Source of the DNA: Pseudomonas sp. FeN3W
GTDB taxonomy: Bacteria > Pseudomonadota > Gammaproteobacteria > Pseudomonadales > Pseudomonadaceae
NCBI GenBank assembly: GCA_030263805.2
Contig: CP136010.1
Span: 3,611,001 to 3,675,000, forward strand
Length of the DNA: 64,000 nucleotides
Reading direction: 5' to 3'
Shown: positions 1-9,642 of the stretch, in pieces
How the letters are laid out: each line of letters begins with the position of its first letter
Numbering within the stretch: the stretch's first letter is position 1
The notes under the pieces: model-generated
The model's input: only the letters and a program-made list of their open reading frames with translations
Databases searched by the model: none
What the model was told of the DNA's origin: nothing
Program-made: the position numbers and the translations under genes

Positions 1-128
1 GCGTACGTCGGGTTACTCTTCATGCCAACTTCAATGCATTTATTACCTCAACGCGAGCCTGCCGCTTTGAAGCAGCAGTCCAGACTGGCCTTTGAACCGT
101 CTGTAAGCGCACCGACACGAAGAGAACT

Positions 129-1934
129 ATGAGAATTAATCAGCAACTGGCAGCTGGAAAGGCAGAATATCCAACGATCGCTTCGCTGGCGGCCATCGGT
201 GATGGTCGCTCCATGGCATTGGTGGGCCCAGATGGCAACGTGGAATGGTTCTGTCCCCAGCGCTTCGATGCCACACCGATGATTTGGCCGCTGCTCGACC
301 GTCAACGTGGCGGGCGGCTACAGCTGTCGACACCGGGTGACGTCAAAACGCATTATCTGGACGATTCTGCAGTATTAGAGTTCGAAGTGCACAGCGCGTC
401 CGGGTCCGCCCGTGTCACGCTTTGTATGGAGTGGCCTGGATCGGACGATCAGCAACGCTTGCTTTGGCAGGTAGACGGCTTAGCTGGCCGCTGTGAGTTC
501 ACTCTGCAGTTTGAGCCGCGTCCAGATTTCGGAAGCGTAGCCGGTGAGGCAAGCATTTCAGCCGAAGGGTTAACCTATTCTTATATGGGTCAACAGCTGT
601 TGCTTCAAGCGGACTGCGCACTGTATCCGGACGGCGAAGGCTGGAAGGGAGCGATCTCAGTAGATGCAGGAGGGCGTGCGGGAGTTTCTCTAAGCGTTTC
701 CTTAGAGCAAGATGCCCCACCCGTTCCTGTGTCGATTGAATCTGTACCCGCGCGGATTGAGGCGACCCTGATTGCGTGGCGCGACTGGTGCGCAGCGCTG
801 GAGTGCCCCGCAGCATATAGAGGCGCCGTGGTACGCAGCGCGATTAGCCTTAAGTTATTGATTTACGCACCCAGCGGAGCGGTCGTTGCCGCCGGAACCA
901 CTTCCCTACCTGAACACCTGGGCGGGGAGCGGAACTGGGATTACCGCTACACCTGGTTTCGAGATGCGGGGCTGACACTTGGTGCTCTTTTCGGCCTCGG
1001 TTGTCGGGATGAGGCACATTGTTGGGCCCAGTGGATGCAGCGAACCATTGAGCAGCATGGGACGCCGCTGGCCGTGCTATACGATGTAAACGGAGCTGCG
1101 CCACCGCCAGAACGTAATATCGAAGGGGTTGATGGCTATCGCGGCTCGCGGCCGGTGCGTGTGGGTAACGCTGCTGATGGCCAGTTTCAGCTGGATGTTT
1201 ATGGCGAGTTGCTGGAGTGCGTGAGCATCTGCGATAGCATGGGCGACGATGCGATGCGGGCGCACTGGCCTCATATGCGCGCCGCTGCTGATTTCATTGC
1301 AGCGCACTGGCAGGAGCCTGACCAAAGCATTTGGGAGATGCGCAGCGCGCCGCGCCACTATGTGCACTCCAAGGTCATGGCCTGGGCCGGTCTACAGCGT
1401 GCGCTATGGCTGAAGCGCCGCCATGACCTAGACGGAGATGAGGAAAGTTGGGTCAATCAGGCCGAGGCTCTACGTCAGTTAGTCCTGCGCCGTGGTCTCA
1501 GCGCCGACGGCAATAACTTCGTCCGGGCCTTCGATGACGATAGGCTGGATGCTAGCCTCCTGTTATTAGCGCGTGTTGGCTTCGTCGAAGGCGGCGATGA
1601 ACGTTTCGTCAATACGGTCGATATGATCCGCAAACAACTGGACGAAGGCGGCGGCGCGCTACGGCGCTACCCTGCTGAAATTTCGGATGGGCTAGAGGGC
1701 CGAGAAGGCGCCTTCTTCATCTGTAGCTTTTGGCTGGTCGAGGCATTAGTGCAAACCGGCCGGCCTCGAGAGGCAAAGGAACTTTACGAACAGCTGCTGC
1801 AACGCAAGGGTGAGCACGGCCTGTTCGCTGAGGAGTTCGACACCCGAAGCGGCCAGCATTTAGGGAATGTACCTCAGGCCTTTTCTCATGTCGGTTTGAT
1901 AAACGCCGCCCTGAGCCTCGGCTCTGCTGATTAA
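129..1934 (+). CDS. Glycoside hydrolase family 15 protein (glucoamylase/trehalase-like)
   Basis: The 601-residue protein has the layout of bacterial GH15 enzymes: an N-terminal beta-rich domain (opening with an IGDGRSMALVGPDGNVEWFC-type segment) followed by an alpha/alpha barrel. The barrel carries the ERNWDYRYTWFRDAG segment near residue 270 and a late EGREGAFFICSFWLVEAL segment, both typical of the family. It has no signal peptide, so it is probably cytoplasmic and may act on trehalose or an alpha-glucan; substrate cannot be read from sequence. A purine-rich stretch (gaagagaact) precedes the ATG. It converges on the SDR gene downstream. Confidence 0.88.
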   Translation: MRINQQLAAGKAEYPTIASLAAIGDGRSMALVGPDGNVEWFCPQRFDATPMIWPLLDRQRGGRLQLSTPGDVKTHYLDDSAVLEFEVHSASGSARVTLCMEWPGSDDQQRLLWQVDGLAGRCEFTLQFEPRPDFGSVAGEASISAEGLTYSYMGQQLLLQADCALYPDGEGWKGAISVDAGGRAGVSLSVSLEQDAPPVPVSIESVPARIEATLIAWRDWCAALECPAAYRGAVVRSAISLKLLIYAPSGAVVAAGTTSLPEHLGGERNWDYRYTWFRDAGLTLGALFGLGCRDEAHCWAQWMQRTIEQHGTPLAVLYDVNGAAPPPERNIEGVDGYRGSRPVRVGNAADGQFQLDVYGELLECVSICDSMGDDAMRAHWPHMRAAADFIAAHWQEPDQSIWEMRSAPRHYVHSKVMAWAGLQRALWLKRRHDLDGDEESWVNQAEALRQLVLRRGLSADGNNFVRAFDDDRLDASLLLLARVGFVEGGDERFVNTVDMIRKQLDEGGGALRRYPAEISDGLEGREGAFFICSFWLVEALVQTGRPREAKELYEQLLQRKGEHGLFAEEFDTRSGQHLGNVPQAFSHVGLINAALSLGSAD

Positions 1935-1994
1935 CGTAGCTGTAGCCGGTCTATAACGCGCTCTTGCATGGTCTAGTCGTTGCCACCCAGCTAG

Positions 1995-2993
1995 CTAGCG
2001 GGCAATGGCAACTACTGCCGCTACACAAATCACCATTACCAGTGCCAAGGCGCCCGTGGCCAGCTTGCCCACGGATTCGGAACTGAGGCCCAGTGCCTTG
2101 TCCTTGGCCTGCGCGCCGAAGCGCCCTTCGAGACGGTGCAGGCCCTCTACGGGATGGAACAGGTTGTCAGGCTGTTCATCACCGGCCGGCGAGTCGGTCA
2201 TCTGCCCACTCCAGGCCTGCTTGGCCATCATCCGGTCGAGTAGGCCGGGCATGAACATGTTGCCGATAATCGCCTGAAAAGAGGCGCGTCCGATCCACAG
2301 TTCGCGCGGCGCATCGGTTGCCGCGCGGACAATCGCGCGCGCTGCCACAGCAGGCGTATGGATCGGTGGGACCGGCTGCGGTCGTTTTTGCATCTTGTTG
2401 CGCGACCAGTCGAACTGCGGCGTGTTGTGCGCTGGCAGCTGCACCATGGTCAGCCGCACCCGGCTGTTGGTATGGATCAGTTCGCAGCGCAGCGAGTCGG
2501 TGAACCCACGAATGGCGAACTTGGCGGCGCAGTAGGCCGATTGCAGCGGTATCGCGCGATAGGACAGCGCCGAACCCACCTGGACGATGGTGCCGCGGTT
2601 GCGAGACTCCATATGCCGCAGCGCCGCCAGCGTGCCATGCACGAAGCCCAGATAGGTCACGTCGGTCACACGTTTGAATTCCGCCGCGCTGATCTTGTTC
2701 ACCGGGCCGAACACCGTCGCCATCGCCGCGTTGACCCAGATCTCGATCGGCCCCAGTTCCGCCTCGATCCGATCGGCCGCCTGATCGATAGCTTCGGGGT
2801 CGGCGACATCCGCGGCAATTGCCAGAACTTTCGCCCCAGCCGCTTCCAGCTCGTTGCGAGTGTCCGCCAGGCCCTGCTCACCACGCGCAATCACGGCGAC
2901 GCGGTAGCCCGCCTGGGCGAACGCGTGAGCCGTCGCGCGGCCTACGCCTGCGGTCCCGCCACAGATCACGGCGGTCTGTTCACGGTCAGTCAT
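1995..2993 (-). CDS. SDR-family oxidoreductase with C-terminal membrane anchor
   Basis: A classical short-chain dehydrogenase. It has a Rossmann glycine motif GGTAGVGRA near residue 12, the NAG-like NAAMATVFG segment near residue 88, and the catalytic YCAAK near residue 155. At 332 residues it is longer than the usual ~250, and it ends in one hydrophobic helix (ALALVMVICVAAVVAIAR), suggesting a membrane-tethered enzyme. The substrate is unknown. It is transcribed in the same direction as the membrane protein gene at 3027-4487 with only 33 bases between them, so the two may share a transcript. Confidence 0.85.
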   Translation of the reverse strand: MTDREQTAVICGGTAGVGRATAHAFAQAGYRVAVIARGEQGLADTRNELEAAGAKVLAIAADVADPEAIDQAADRIEAELGPIEIWVNAAMATVFGPVNKISAAEFKRVTDVTYLGFVHGTLAALRHMESRNRGTIVQVGSALSYRAIPLQSAYCAAKFAIRGFTDSLRCELIHTNSRVRLTMVQLPAHNTPQFDWSRNKMQKRPQPVPPIHTPAVAARAIVRAATDAPRELWIGRASFQAIIGNMFMPGLLDRMMAKQAWSGQMTDSPAGDEQPDNLFHPVEGLHRLEGRFGAQAKDKALGLSSESVGKLATGALALVMVICVAAVVAIAR

Positions 2994-3026
2994 GTCCGGG
3001 GCTCCTTTGTGTTCGGTGAAGGTTGG

Positions 3027-4487
3027 CTACCGCAACAACGCATTCCAGCCGGCATAACGATGGTGAATAGGACCTCTGGGCAGACTCAGGCCGATCACCA
3101 GCGCGCCGGCGATCAGACTACCCACGGTCGCGGCGAACCCTGCACCGTCGAGGAAGGCGGGTGATGCCAGTAGCCAGGCACCGATTGGCAGGTTCAGAAA
3201 ACGCAGCGGCCGTGCCACTTCGGCGCACGCCAGGACCGAGACGGTGAGCAGCAGCGAGCCCATCAGGTGATCACTGTTGGCCATCGCGCCGTCGGTGCCG
3301 AAGATCAGGCGGGTTGACATCAGCCAGACGCCTAGAATGCACAGCAGCGCGAGCCCCCAGGGAAGGTTCACTCCGCGAAGGCCTCTGAGAGTCATCGAGG
3401 AGAGGCTGCCGTCGAACTCCGGCGTATTGTCCTCACGGGCGCCTTCCATCGCATCGCCTTTGAAGAAAGTTCTCCAAAACGGTTTGCCACGGCGCCGCGC
3501 ATCCTTGAGGAACTGGCACATGGCAACCAGTTCATCCAGCGCGTAAGGCATCATCACCAGCATAGCCAAGGCTTGAGCCAGGCAAAGCGTGCACCAAGTA
3601 CCGATGAAGATCGGCTGGGCGATGATGAAGAAGATGCTCACGACGCCCAGGGGCACTACCACCACGCCGAACGCGGCGACCATCCACGGCATGGTCCGCC
3701 AGCGCCGGGCATCGCCCATCACCGCCATGAGGAGCTCGATCATATAGGCCATCACACCGATCCCGGCATCGGACACCGGCCAGGCGCGCGACATGTCGGA
3801 AGTGATGATGGTTTCCGTGCCGTTGGGCTGGGTGCCGAAGAACGGGTCCCAGGCATTCGAGGTATGGCCAAGCTGATAAGCGGTTAGATAACGTGCGAGC
3901 AGAATGCCAATCACGGCGAGAATAGCTATTGGCAGGCGTTGCAGCCAGGTTGAAGGGTTGTAATCCCAGCCCGGTGGAACCGCGGCCTTCTGCATCATCC
4001 CGGACATGCTCATGCCGGGCATCATCGGCACCAGAGTGGAGAAGGCAATTACCAGCCCGCCGACCAGCAAGGCATTGCCGTAGCTCGCCGGGGAAGGAGT
4101 CCAGAACAGCAGCGGCGCGAACATCAACCACAATCCCATAATCGTGTTGGCCCATTGCGCCCAGCTGATCCGTTTGAGCGAGAGGATGGCGAACAACACG
4201 ATCAACGCGCCGCTGATGACGTCGTTCCAGGTCATCAGCAGCGCGCGAGTGGCGACCTCGGGTAGATCACGCTCGGTTGCGAGGCGTGGCAGGTCGAGGT
4301 CGCCCGGCGCTACGTTCATGTAGCCGAATATGAAGGGCGCACTCAGCACCCAAAAGCCGAGCAATACATTGACGAAGTGGCACCAAAGCGTCGCGATGTG
4401 GCGCCGCTCCATCATCTGCATATGCGCATCCATACCCATATCGGACGACATGGCGCCTTGGCGTAGATATTCCCCTTGATGCTCCAT
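3027..4487 (-). CDS. SPW-repeat / vitamin K epoxide reductase-like integral membrane protein
   Basis: A polytopic membrane protein of about 486 residues. The N-terminal third has the SPW-repeat pattern (FWVLSAPFIFGYM, then LWLMFAPLLFW). The middle has a VKOR-like segment with a WCTLCLAQA redox CxxC. The C-terminal third is another SPW-like set of helices. VKOR proteins reoxidise thiol oxidoreductases, so a role in envelope disulfide formation is plausible but inferred. A start at 4487 is chosen because GGGG lies 9-12 bases upstream; a GTG six codons earlier (4505) is also open. The N-terminus is Met/His-rich. Confidence 0.78.
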   Translation of the reverse strand: MEHQGEYLRQGAMSSDMGMDAHMQMMERRHIATLWCHFVNVLLGFWVLSAPFIFGYMNVAPGDLDLPRLATERDLPEVATRALLMTWNDVISGALIVLFAILSLKRISWAQWANTIMGLWLMFAPLLFWTPSPASYGNALLVGGLVIAFSTLVPMMPGMSMSGMMQKAAVPPGWDYNPSTWLQRLPIAILAVIGILLARYLTAYQLGHTSNAWDPFFGTQPNGTETIITSDMSRAWPVSDAGIGVMAYMIELLMAVMGDARRWRTMPWMVAAFGVVVVPLGVVSIFFIIAQPIFIGTWCTLCLAQALAMLVMMPYALDELVAMCQFLKDARRRGKPFWRTFFKGDAMEGAREDNTPEFDGSLSSMTLRGLRGVNLPWGLALLCILGVWLMSTRLIFGTDGAMANSDHLMGSLLLTVSVLACAEVARPLRFLNLPIGAWLLASPAFLDGAGFAATVGSLIAGALVIGLSLPRGPIHHRYAGWNALLR

Positions 4488-4668
4488 AGATCTAGTCCCC
4501 AGCACTGAAGTATTGGTTACGTTGCGGCAAGAGAAAAAGCGTTACGGTGTTGCGACCGCGTGCAGGTTTGGGTGAGCTCGGCCAGCGGATATCTAGGCCT
4601 TTTCTGCTAGCAAGTCAGCTGGCTTAGCTTCAACTGCACATGCTGGGATATAAGGTCATTCCGGCGAA

Positions 4669-4708
4669 GCTGCTCTGGCAACGAGATGACGAGCTTTGCC
4701 AGAGCAGC
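4669..4708. terminator. Hairpin after the first copper-storage gene
   Basis: A 13-bp perfect stem (4669-4681 with 4696-4708) with a 14-base loop lies just past the stop of the minus-strand gene ending at 4721. No clear U tract follows on the minus strand, so termination strength is uncertain. Confidence 0.5.
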
Positions 4709-4720
4709 AAGTCGCGAATG

Positions 4721-5050
4721 TTACGCAGCCATGCGCTCGCATTCTTCAGCGCACTTCATGCACGCTTTGGCACACTCTTGGCAGTGATCCACTTGATGTT
4801 TCGCGCATTCCTCTCCGCATGCACGGCAGATCTTGGCGCAAAGGGCACAAAATTCTTTAGCGTAATCACTTTCGCGACTCATCAGTATGGCGGCCAACCT
4901 ACAAATGTCCGCGCAGTCGCGGTCAAGCTCGATGCAGCGTGCCATCATTTTTACGTCATCCTCACGCAGGCAAGCAGAGGCGCACGTTTCGCACACAAGG
5001 GCACAGTTCGAACAAGCTTGGATACAGGAAGCGAACATTGAGTTTGTCAT
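4721..5050 (-). CDS. Four-helix-bundle copper-storage protein (Csp3-like)
   Basis: A 109-residue protein with 19 cysteines spaced as CxxC, CxxxC and CxxCxxxC along amphipathic helices. This is the pattern of Csp-type four-helix bundles that fill their core with Cu(I) bound by thiolates. There is no signal peptide, which points to the cytosolic Csp3 type. GGAG precedes the ATG. A CopR-box-like palindrome lies 122 bases upstream (5173-5186). A close paralogue with the same 19 cysteines is at 34578-34907 in the second copper cluster, also behind such a box. Confidence 0.88.
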   Translation of the reverse strand: MTNSMFASCIQACSNCALVCETCASACLREDDVKMMARCIELDRDCADICRLAAILMSRESDYAKEFCALCAKICRACGEECAKHQVDHCQECAKACMKCAEECERMAA

Positions 5051-5172
5051 TGCGTTCTCCAGGGTTCGATAGTTGTATGTCGTCGGTGCCTACTGACCGA
5101 TACGGCTCATCAGCCTGTTAGCAGACACCGAATTACGACACGCTCCTACCGAGCCCGTTTCGAAAAACTTCA

Positions 5173-5186
5173 TTACAATGTTGTAA
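5173..5186. promoter_or_regulatory. CopR-box-like palindrome upstream of csp gene 1
   Basis: TTACA-ATGT-TGTAA fits the TTACA-N4-TGTAA pattern repeated through the window before copper genes. It is 122 bases upstream of the Csp start at 5050. Binding by CopR is inferred from pattern and context. Confidence 0.7.
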
Positions 5187-5523
5187 GGTAAATCCAACCG
5201 CACCGGGGCTCTGCGGGCGCAGTTGGTGGCGATGTGGCAGTCAGATTGCCTGTACGGCTTCGCTAGTCTGTGCGAGATGATTGAGTGGGAAATGGGGGGC
5301 TCCCTGTCGCCAGGACTGGGAGCATCCATTAGAGAACGGCCGGAGCGAAAGCCGCTGAACCATATGGGCAACTAGCCTTGCGGCCTAACTTTTAGAAAGC
5401 AATTGCAGAGGCCTCCGGTACCGTTGCGTCGACCAGGATGGCCTAGAGCCGACCCTTATGCTTTTGCTGAGGCGCCTTTCAAAGAGCCTAGTCAGAACCG
5501 ACTAGGCACACACATATCGGATG
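5187..5523. other. Non-coding stretch between csp 1 and the cytochrome c gene
   Basis: I see no convincing gene here. Open frames lack ribosome sites and family features. Confidence 0.4.
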
Positions 5524-6333
5524 TTAGTGCTCGTGTTGCTTCCCGTCTGCGTGCACATGGTTATTTGCAGAGGATTTGCCTTCCGCATCGGCACGGTCAT
5601 TGTCAGTGCTTTCCTCCGCCGTCTGTGGCTGGTCTGACGCATGATGGTCATCGCTTTCTTTACCACCATGATGCCCGGAGCCTGGTTGGCCGGGTGCTCC
5701 ACCCGAGCTGCTAGAGCCGTGGTGATCCGAGCCGCCACTGTCGCCCTGATGGTGGTCGCCCGAGGCCATCTCGCCGTGTTGCTCACCATGCCCAGCTGGG
5801 GTCTCCCCACCACCATGCTGGTGACCACCGCTAGACGCAACGAGTGCTCGATACGCTCCTTCATCTAACTTAGGAAGCTTCTGCAGAAAAGCCACCATTC
5901 CCCAGATGTACGGGTCAGCCATGCTTTTACCCCACGCAGGCATCCCAGTGGCCTTGATGCCATGCTTGATGACCCAAAATGTTTTTGCTGGGTCATCGTA
6001 TAGCCCCGCTTCAGCCAGGCTGGGTGGAGCGGGATAAAGGCCATTGCTTAGCTCGGTCTCAGCCATGCCTGGCGCCAAATGACAACCCACACACATCGAG
6101 TCGTAGTTCCCCGCCCCGGCGCGAATTTGGTCTTCATCGTCGAGAGATGGCACGGCTATGTCTTCGGAGCGAACCTCAATCGAGCGATTGCGAGCAGTTT
6201 CCAGGAATGCGTGCACGACTCCCGTATGAGGATCATCCGCGGCAACGCTAATCAGTCCTGAGAAAACAACTCCGGCCACTACCAACAGGCCTAGAGCACA
6301 GAAGGCAGCGAAGCTAATAATTATTCTTTTCAT
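5524..6333 (-). CDS. Membrane-anchored or secreted cytochrome c with His-rich tail (copper cluster 1)
   Basis: A 269-residue c-type cytochrome. An N-terminal hydrophobic segment (AAFCALGLLVVAGVVFSGLI) exports it. A single haem motif CVGCH lies near residue 83, and GMPAWGKSM around residue 132 likely supplies the axial Met. After residue ~170 the chain becomes a long His/Gly/Ser-rich tail (DHHQGDSGGSDHHG type) that probably binds metal. It follows copB by 9 bases on the same strand and has a close paralogue in the same place in cluster 2 (48046-48858). Its exact role in copper resistance is not established here. Confidence 0.85.
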   Translation of the reverse strand: MKRIIISFAAFCALGLLVVAGVVFSGLISVAADDPHTGVVHAFLETARNRSIEVRSEDIAVPSLDDEDQIRAGAGNYDSMCVGCHLAPGMAETELSNGLYPAPPSLAEAGLYDDPAKTFWVIKHGIKATGMPAWGKSMADPYIWGMVAFLQKLPKLDEGAYRALVASSGGHQHGGGETPAGHGEQHGEMASGDHHQGDSGGSDHHGSSSSGGAPGQPGSGHHGGKESDDHHASDQPQTAEESTDNDRADAEGKSSANNHVHADGKQHEH

Positions 6334-6342
6334 CGAAGGTCC

Positions 6343-7341
6343 TTAAAACCAAAGCCTGATGCCAGCAACGAACCGCGCCTCATCTAGGTCTTCGCCGTCA
6401 TCTCTCGCCATATCAGCGGTATTACCGTATGCCCGGCTCCACGTGACGCCGATGTACGGTGCGAACTCACGAACGATTTCGTATCGGAGGCGGAGCCCCA
6501 CCTCTGTGTTTGCGAGACCAGCGCCTACTCCGCGCGCAGGATCGTCCTTGCCATAGAAATTGAGCTCGGCAGTCGGTTGGAGGATCAGCCGGTTAGTGAG
6601 GAGAATGTCGTACTCGCCTTCAAAACGTGCTGCTGTCTGCCCACCTTCACCGACGAAGGCGGTGGCTTCCGCCTCAAAGTTATACAGAGCCATCCCCTGG
6701 ACGCCTAAAGCCGCCCACGTCTGCGGCGACTCGGGCTTAAAGTCCTGGCGAACACCTGCTACCACATCCCACCAGGGGCTGATGGCACGCCCGTAGAGCG
6801 CCTGAATTTCCGCATCTTCAGTAACGCCATTCGTTCGCTCACCTTCCGAGCGAAACCAGAACCGATTGATATCGCCACCAACCCAGGCAGTAGCTTCCCA
6901 ACTGAGGGTGCTACCTTCATTTGCGTTCTGGTACTCAAGTTGATCTAGCAGAAGGAACCAGGCCAGATACTTGTCATGGACTGTATGACCTTGAAGACCA
7001 GGGAAAGCCGCTTCTCTATCCGCATCGGTCAATACTGGAATGAACGAGGGATGAACCATGCCGGGCATTTCGAGCGTATCGTCATGCTTCATTTGGCCAT
7101 GGTTCATCGTGCTATGGTCCATCGCACCATGACCCATCGCAGAATGGTCCGTTTGCCCACCGGAGCCATGATTCTTAGCTGCGGGCTTCGCTGAAGATGC
7201 AGGGGCTTGAGCTGCCTCAGCAGGAGGGGTTTGATGCATCGAATGATCCATCATCTCGGCAGCGTTGGCTGTCCCTCCAGCCGCTGCGCTCAACGAAACT
7301 CCGAGCGCAATCAGAGCAAAGCGAGAAGGTCTAGTGGTCAT
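6343..7341 (-). CDS. copB: Copper resistance outer-membrane protein CopB (copy 1)
   Basis: A CopB/PcoB-family protein of 332 residues from the ATG at 7341. It has a signal peptide (FALIALGVSLSAAAGGTANA), a Met/His-rich segment with MDHSM, MGHGAMDH and MNHGQMKH, then a C-terminal beta-barrel domain of about 220 residues ending in ARFVAGIRLWF, typical of outer-membrane barrels. The start overlaps the end of the upstream small gene by 11 bases, so the two are probably translationally coupled. CopB works with CopA to sequester or oxidise Cu at the cell surface. A longer in-frame N-terminus exists but would destroy the signal peptide. Confidence 0.92.
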   Translation of the reverse strand: MTTRPSRFALIALGVSLSAAAGGTANAAEMMDHSMHQTPPAEAAQAPASSAKPAAKNHGSGGQTDHSAMGHGAMDHSTMNHGQMKHDDTLEMPGMVHPSFIPVLTDADREAAFPGLQGHTVHDKYLAWFLLLDQLEYQNANEGSTLSWEATAWVGGDINRFWFRSEGERTNGVTEDAEIQALYGRAISPWWDVVAGVRQDFKPESPQTWAALGVQGMALYNFEAEATAFVGEGGQTAARFEGEYDILLTNRLILQPTAELNFYGKDDPARGVGAGLANTEVGLRLRYEIVREFAPYIGVTWSRAYGNTADMARDDGEDLDEARFVAGIRLWF

Positions 7342-7633
7342 GGTGCGAATCCACCTCAGTATCAGTGGCCTTGGGGTCATGATCCATCTTGCCGTGCTCC
7401 ATTTCTCCATGGTCCATCGAGCCATGATCCATGTCGTCGTGGTTCATTTTTGAGTTAGAGGTGCCTTGTGTCTGAGATGCCGGCTTGTTGCCTGGATTCT
7501 GCGATGAAGCCGATGATTGCTTGTGCTGATCATGCTTTTGCTCTGCAAACGCAGCTGACATATTCATTACGCCCAGCAGACTGAACATTAACGCGCTGCC
7601 GATAAGAGTTTTACGCTTCGTAAAATTTCCCAT
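7331..7633 (-). CDS. Small periplasmic Met/His-rich protein between copA and copB (copy 1)
   Basis: A 100-residue protein with a signal peptide (LIGSALMFSLLGVMNMSAAFA) followed by a low-complexity tail of MDHGSMDHGEMEHGKM-type units and a terminal His cluster. The composition suggests Cu(I)/Cu(II) binding through Met and His. It starts 13 bases after copA and overlaps copB by 11 bases. The same gene with the same overlap is in cluster 2 (46576-46887), so it is a fixed part of this operon. No named family is assigned. Confidence 0.8.
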   Translation of the reverse strand: MGNFTKRKTLIGSALMFSLLGVMNMSAAFAEQKHDQHKQSSASSQNPGNKPASQTQGTSNSKMNHDDMDHGSMDHGEMEHGKMDHDPKATDTEVDSHHDH

Positions 7634-7645
7634 ATAAAGTTCCTC

Positions 7646-9487
7646 TTACTCGTCCACTCGGACTTCACGAAACATGCCCATTTCCATGTGAAGCAGTAGG
7701 TGACAGTGATAAGCCCAACGCCCGAGCGCATCGGCTGTCACGCGGTAGCTGCGCTTCGAACCTGGAGGCATGTCGATCGTGTGCTTGCGAACCATGAACT
7801 TTCCATTCTCATCTTCAAGATCGCTCCACATACCATGCAGATGAATCGGATGGGTCATCATGGTGTCGTTGACCAAAGTGATGCGTACCCGCTCGCCATA
7901 TTTGAGCCGCAGGGGCTCCGAATCAGAGAACTCTATACCGTCAAATGACCAGGAGAACTTCTCCATGTGGCCGGTGAGATGGAGTTCGATCGTCCGACTG
8001 GGCTCACGGCCGTCCGGATCGGGGAAAGTGCTTCTCAAGTCGCTATAGGTCAGGACTCGGCGGCCGTTGTCTCGTAAGCCAATACCGGGATCGTTCAGCC
8101 TATGAGTTGGGCTCATGGTCTGCATGTCCACCAGTGGGTTATTGGACTCTGAGGGCGGGTGCGATTGCATACCTGCGCTCATCCCAGCCATTCCAGAGTG
8201 GTCCATCCCGGACATCCCACCCATTTTGCTGTGATCCATGCCGGCCATTGCGCCCATGTCGCCCATCCCTTGCATGTCACCGTGGTTCATGCCGGACATG
8301 TTGCTATGGTCCATCGCGCCCATGTCGCCGCCATGGTCCATGCCCGCCATACCGCCCATGCTGCCGTGATCCATCCCCATGTCGTCCATGGTGATTAGTG
8401 GTCGAGGATCGGTTTCTGGAACAGGAGCGCTCAGCCCTTCGGCAACCGCTAGCGTGCCACGGGCGTATCCTGTGCGATCCATCGATTGGGCGAAGATCGT
8501 GTAAGCCTCCTCGGTCGCAGGCTCGACAATCACATCGTAGGTTTCTGCCACGGCAATGCGGAATTCGTCGACGCTAACTGGGTTGACGTATTGGCCATCG
8601 GCTGCGACTACAGTCATCTTCAGCCCTGGAATGCGGACATCGAAATAGCTCATGGCCGAGCCGTTGATGAACCGCAGACGAAGCTTCTCGCCGGGCTTAA
8701 AGATACCGGTCCAGTTCCCGTCGGGTGCTTGGCCGTTCATTAAATAGGTATAGGTGTAGCCGCTTACGTCGGCGAGGTCGGTGGGACTCATTTTCATCTG
8801 AGCCCACATTTTCCGATTCGCAATCGTAGCGGCCCAGCCGTCTTCGCTCACGTCGTTAATGAAGTCTCCGACAGTGCGCTTGTGGAAGTTGTAATAATCG
8901 GACTGCTTCTTGAGCTTAGAAAGGATACGAGCGGGATCCTCATCGGACCAATCAGTCAACATCACCACATAATCGCGGTCATAGCTGAACGGTTCGGGAT
9001 CTTTCGCATCGATGACCAACGGGCCATAGACACCAAGCTGCTCTTGTAGCCCTGAATGACTGTGGTACCAATAGGTACCGTTCTGTTTAACCTGAAACTT
9101 ATATACATACATGCCATCGGGAGCGATGCCTTGGAAGCTCAATCCAGGCACACCATCCATGTTGGCCGGCAAGATCATGCCGTGCCAGTGAATAGATGTA
9201 TCTTCACTCAGCTTATTCCTGACTCGCAGCGTGACGGTATCCCCTTCACGCCAACGTAGAAGCGGCCCTGGGATAGTCCCGTTGATGGTCATCGCCGTCC
9301 GAGCCGCACCGGTGATATTGACCGGCGTCTCCCCAATCAGCAGGTCGAACTCCGTGCCGGTTAGTACGCTGGGCTGGCCGGGGCTACTCACTGCCCAGAC
9401 CGGAGCTCTCCACAGGCCAAGACCACCAAGGAGGCCTGCGGCAGTCAAGCCTTTAACAAAGGTTCGCCTAGAGGTTTTACGTTGCAT
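7646..9487 (-). CDS. copA: Periplasmic multicopper oxidase CopA (copy 1)
   Basis: A 613-residue CopA/PcoA-type multicopper oxidase. It has a Tat signal (SRRTFVKG), then three cupredoxin domains with all copper-ligand motifs: HWHG, WYHSHSG, HPIHLHGMW and HCHLLLHMEMGM, the last holding the type 1 Cys, His and Met. A Met-rich insert of MDHGSMGGMAGMDHG-type repeats spans about residues 362-437 and probably binds extra Cu. CopA oxidises Cu(I) and sequesters copper in the periplasm. It leads a minus-strand operon with the small Met/His gene, copB and the cytochrome. A CopR-box-like site is 155 bases upstream. Confidence 0.95.
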   Translation of the reverse strand: MQRKTSRRTFVKGLTAAGLLGGLGLWRAPVWAVSSPGQPSVLTGTEFDLLIGETPVNITGAARTAMTINGTIPGPLLRWREGDTVTLRVRNKLSEDTSIHWHGMILPANMDGVPGLSFQGIAPDGMYVYKFQVKQNGTYWYHSHSGLQEQLGVYGPLVIDAKDPEPFSYDRDYVVMLTDWSDEDPARILSKLKKQSDYYNFHKRTVGDFINDVSEDGWAATIANRKMWAQMKMSPTDLADVSGYTYTYLMNGQAPDGNWTGIFKPGEKLRLRFINGSAMSYFDVRIPGLKMTVVAADGQYVNPVSVDEFRIAVAETYDVIVEPATEEAYTIFAQSMDRTGYARGTLAVAEGLSAPVPETDPRPLITMDDMGMDHGSMGGMAGMDHGGDMGAMDHSNMSGMNHGDMQGMGDMGAMAGMDHSKMGGMSGMDHSGMAGMSAGMQSHPPSESNNPLVDMQTMSPTHRLNDPGIGLRDNGRRVLTYSDLRSTFPDPDGREPSRTIELHLTGHMEKFSWSFDGIEFSDSEPLRLKYGERVRITLVNDTMMTHPIHLHGMWSDLEDENGKFMVRKHTIDMPPGSKRSYRVTADALGRWAYHCHLLLHMEMGMFREVRVDE

Positions 9488-9642
9488 GTGTAGGTTCCAA
9501 TCAAGCTAAGGAGCCAAGCCGAAACCAGCCCTACGGGTTGGTGTTGCCAGCGGTAATTGATCATAGAGGCTCGCGCGCGGTCTGTCTTATCAAGCGACTC
9601 GCCTTTCATCGTAAATATGGCATGCCGAAGTAAGACGCGTGA

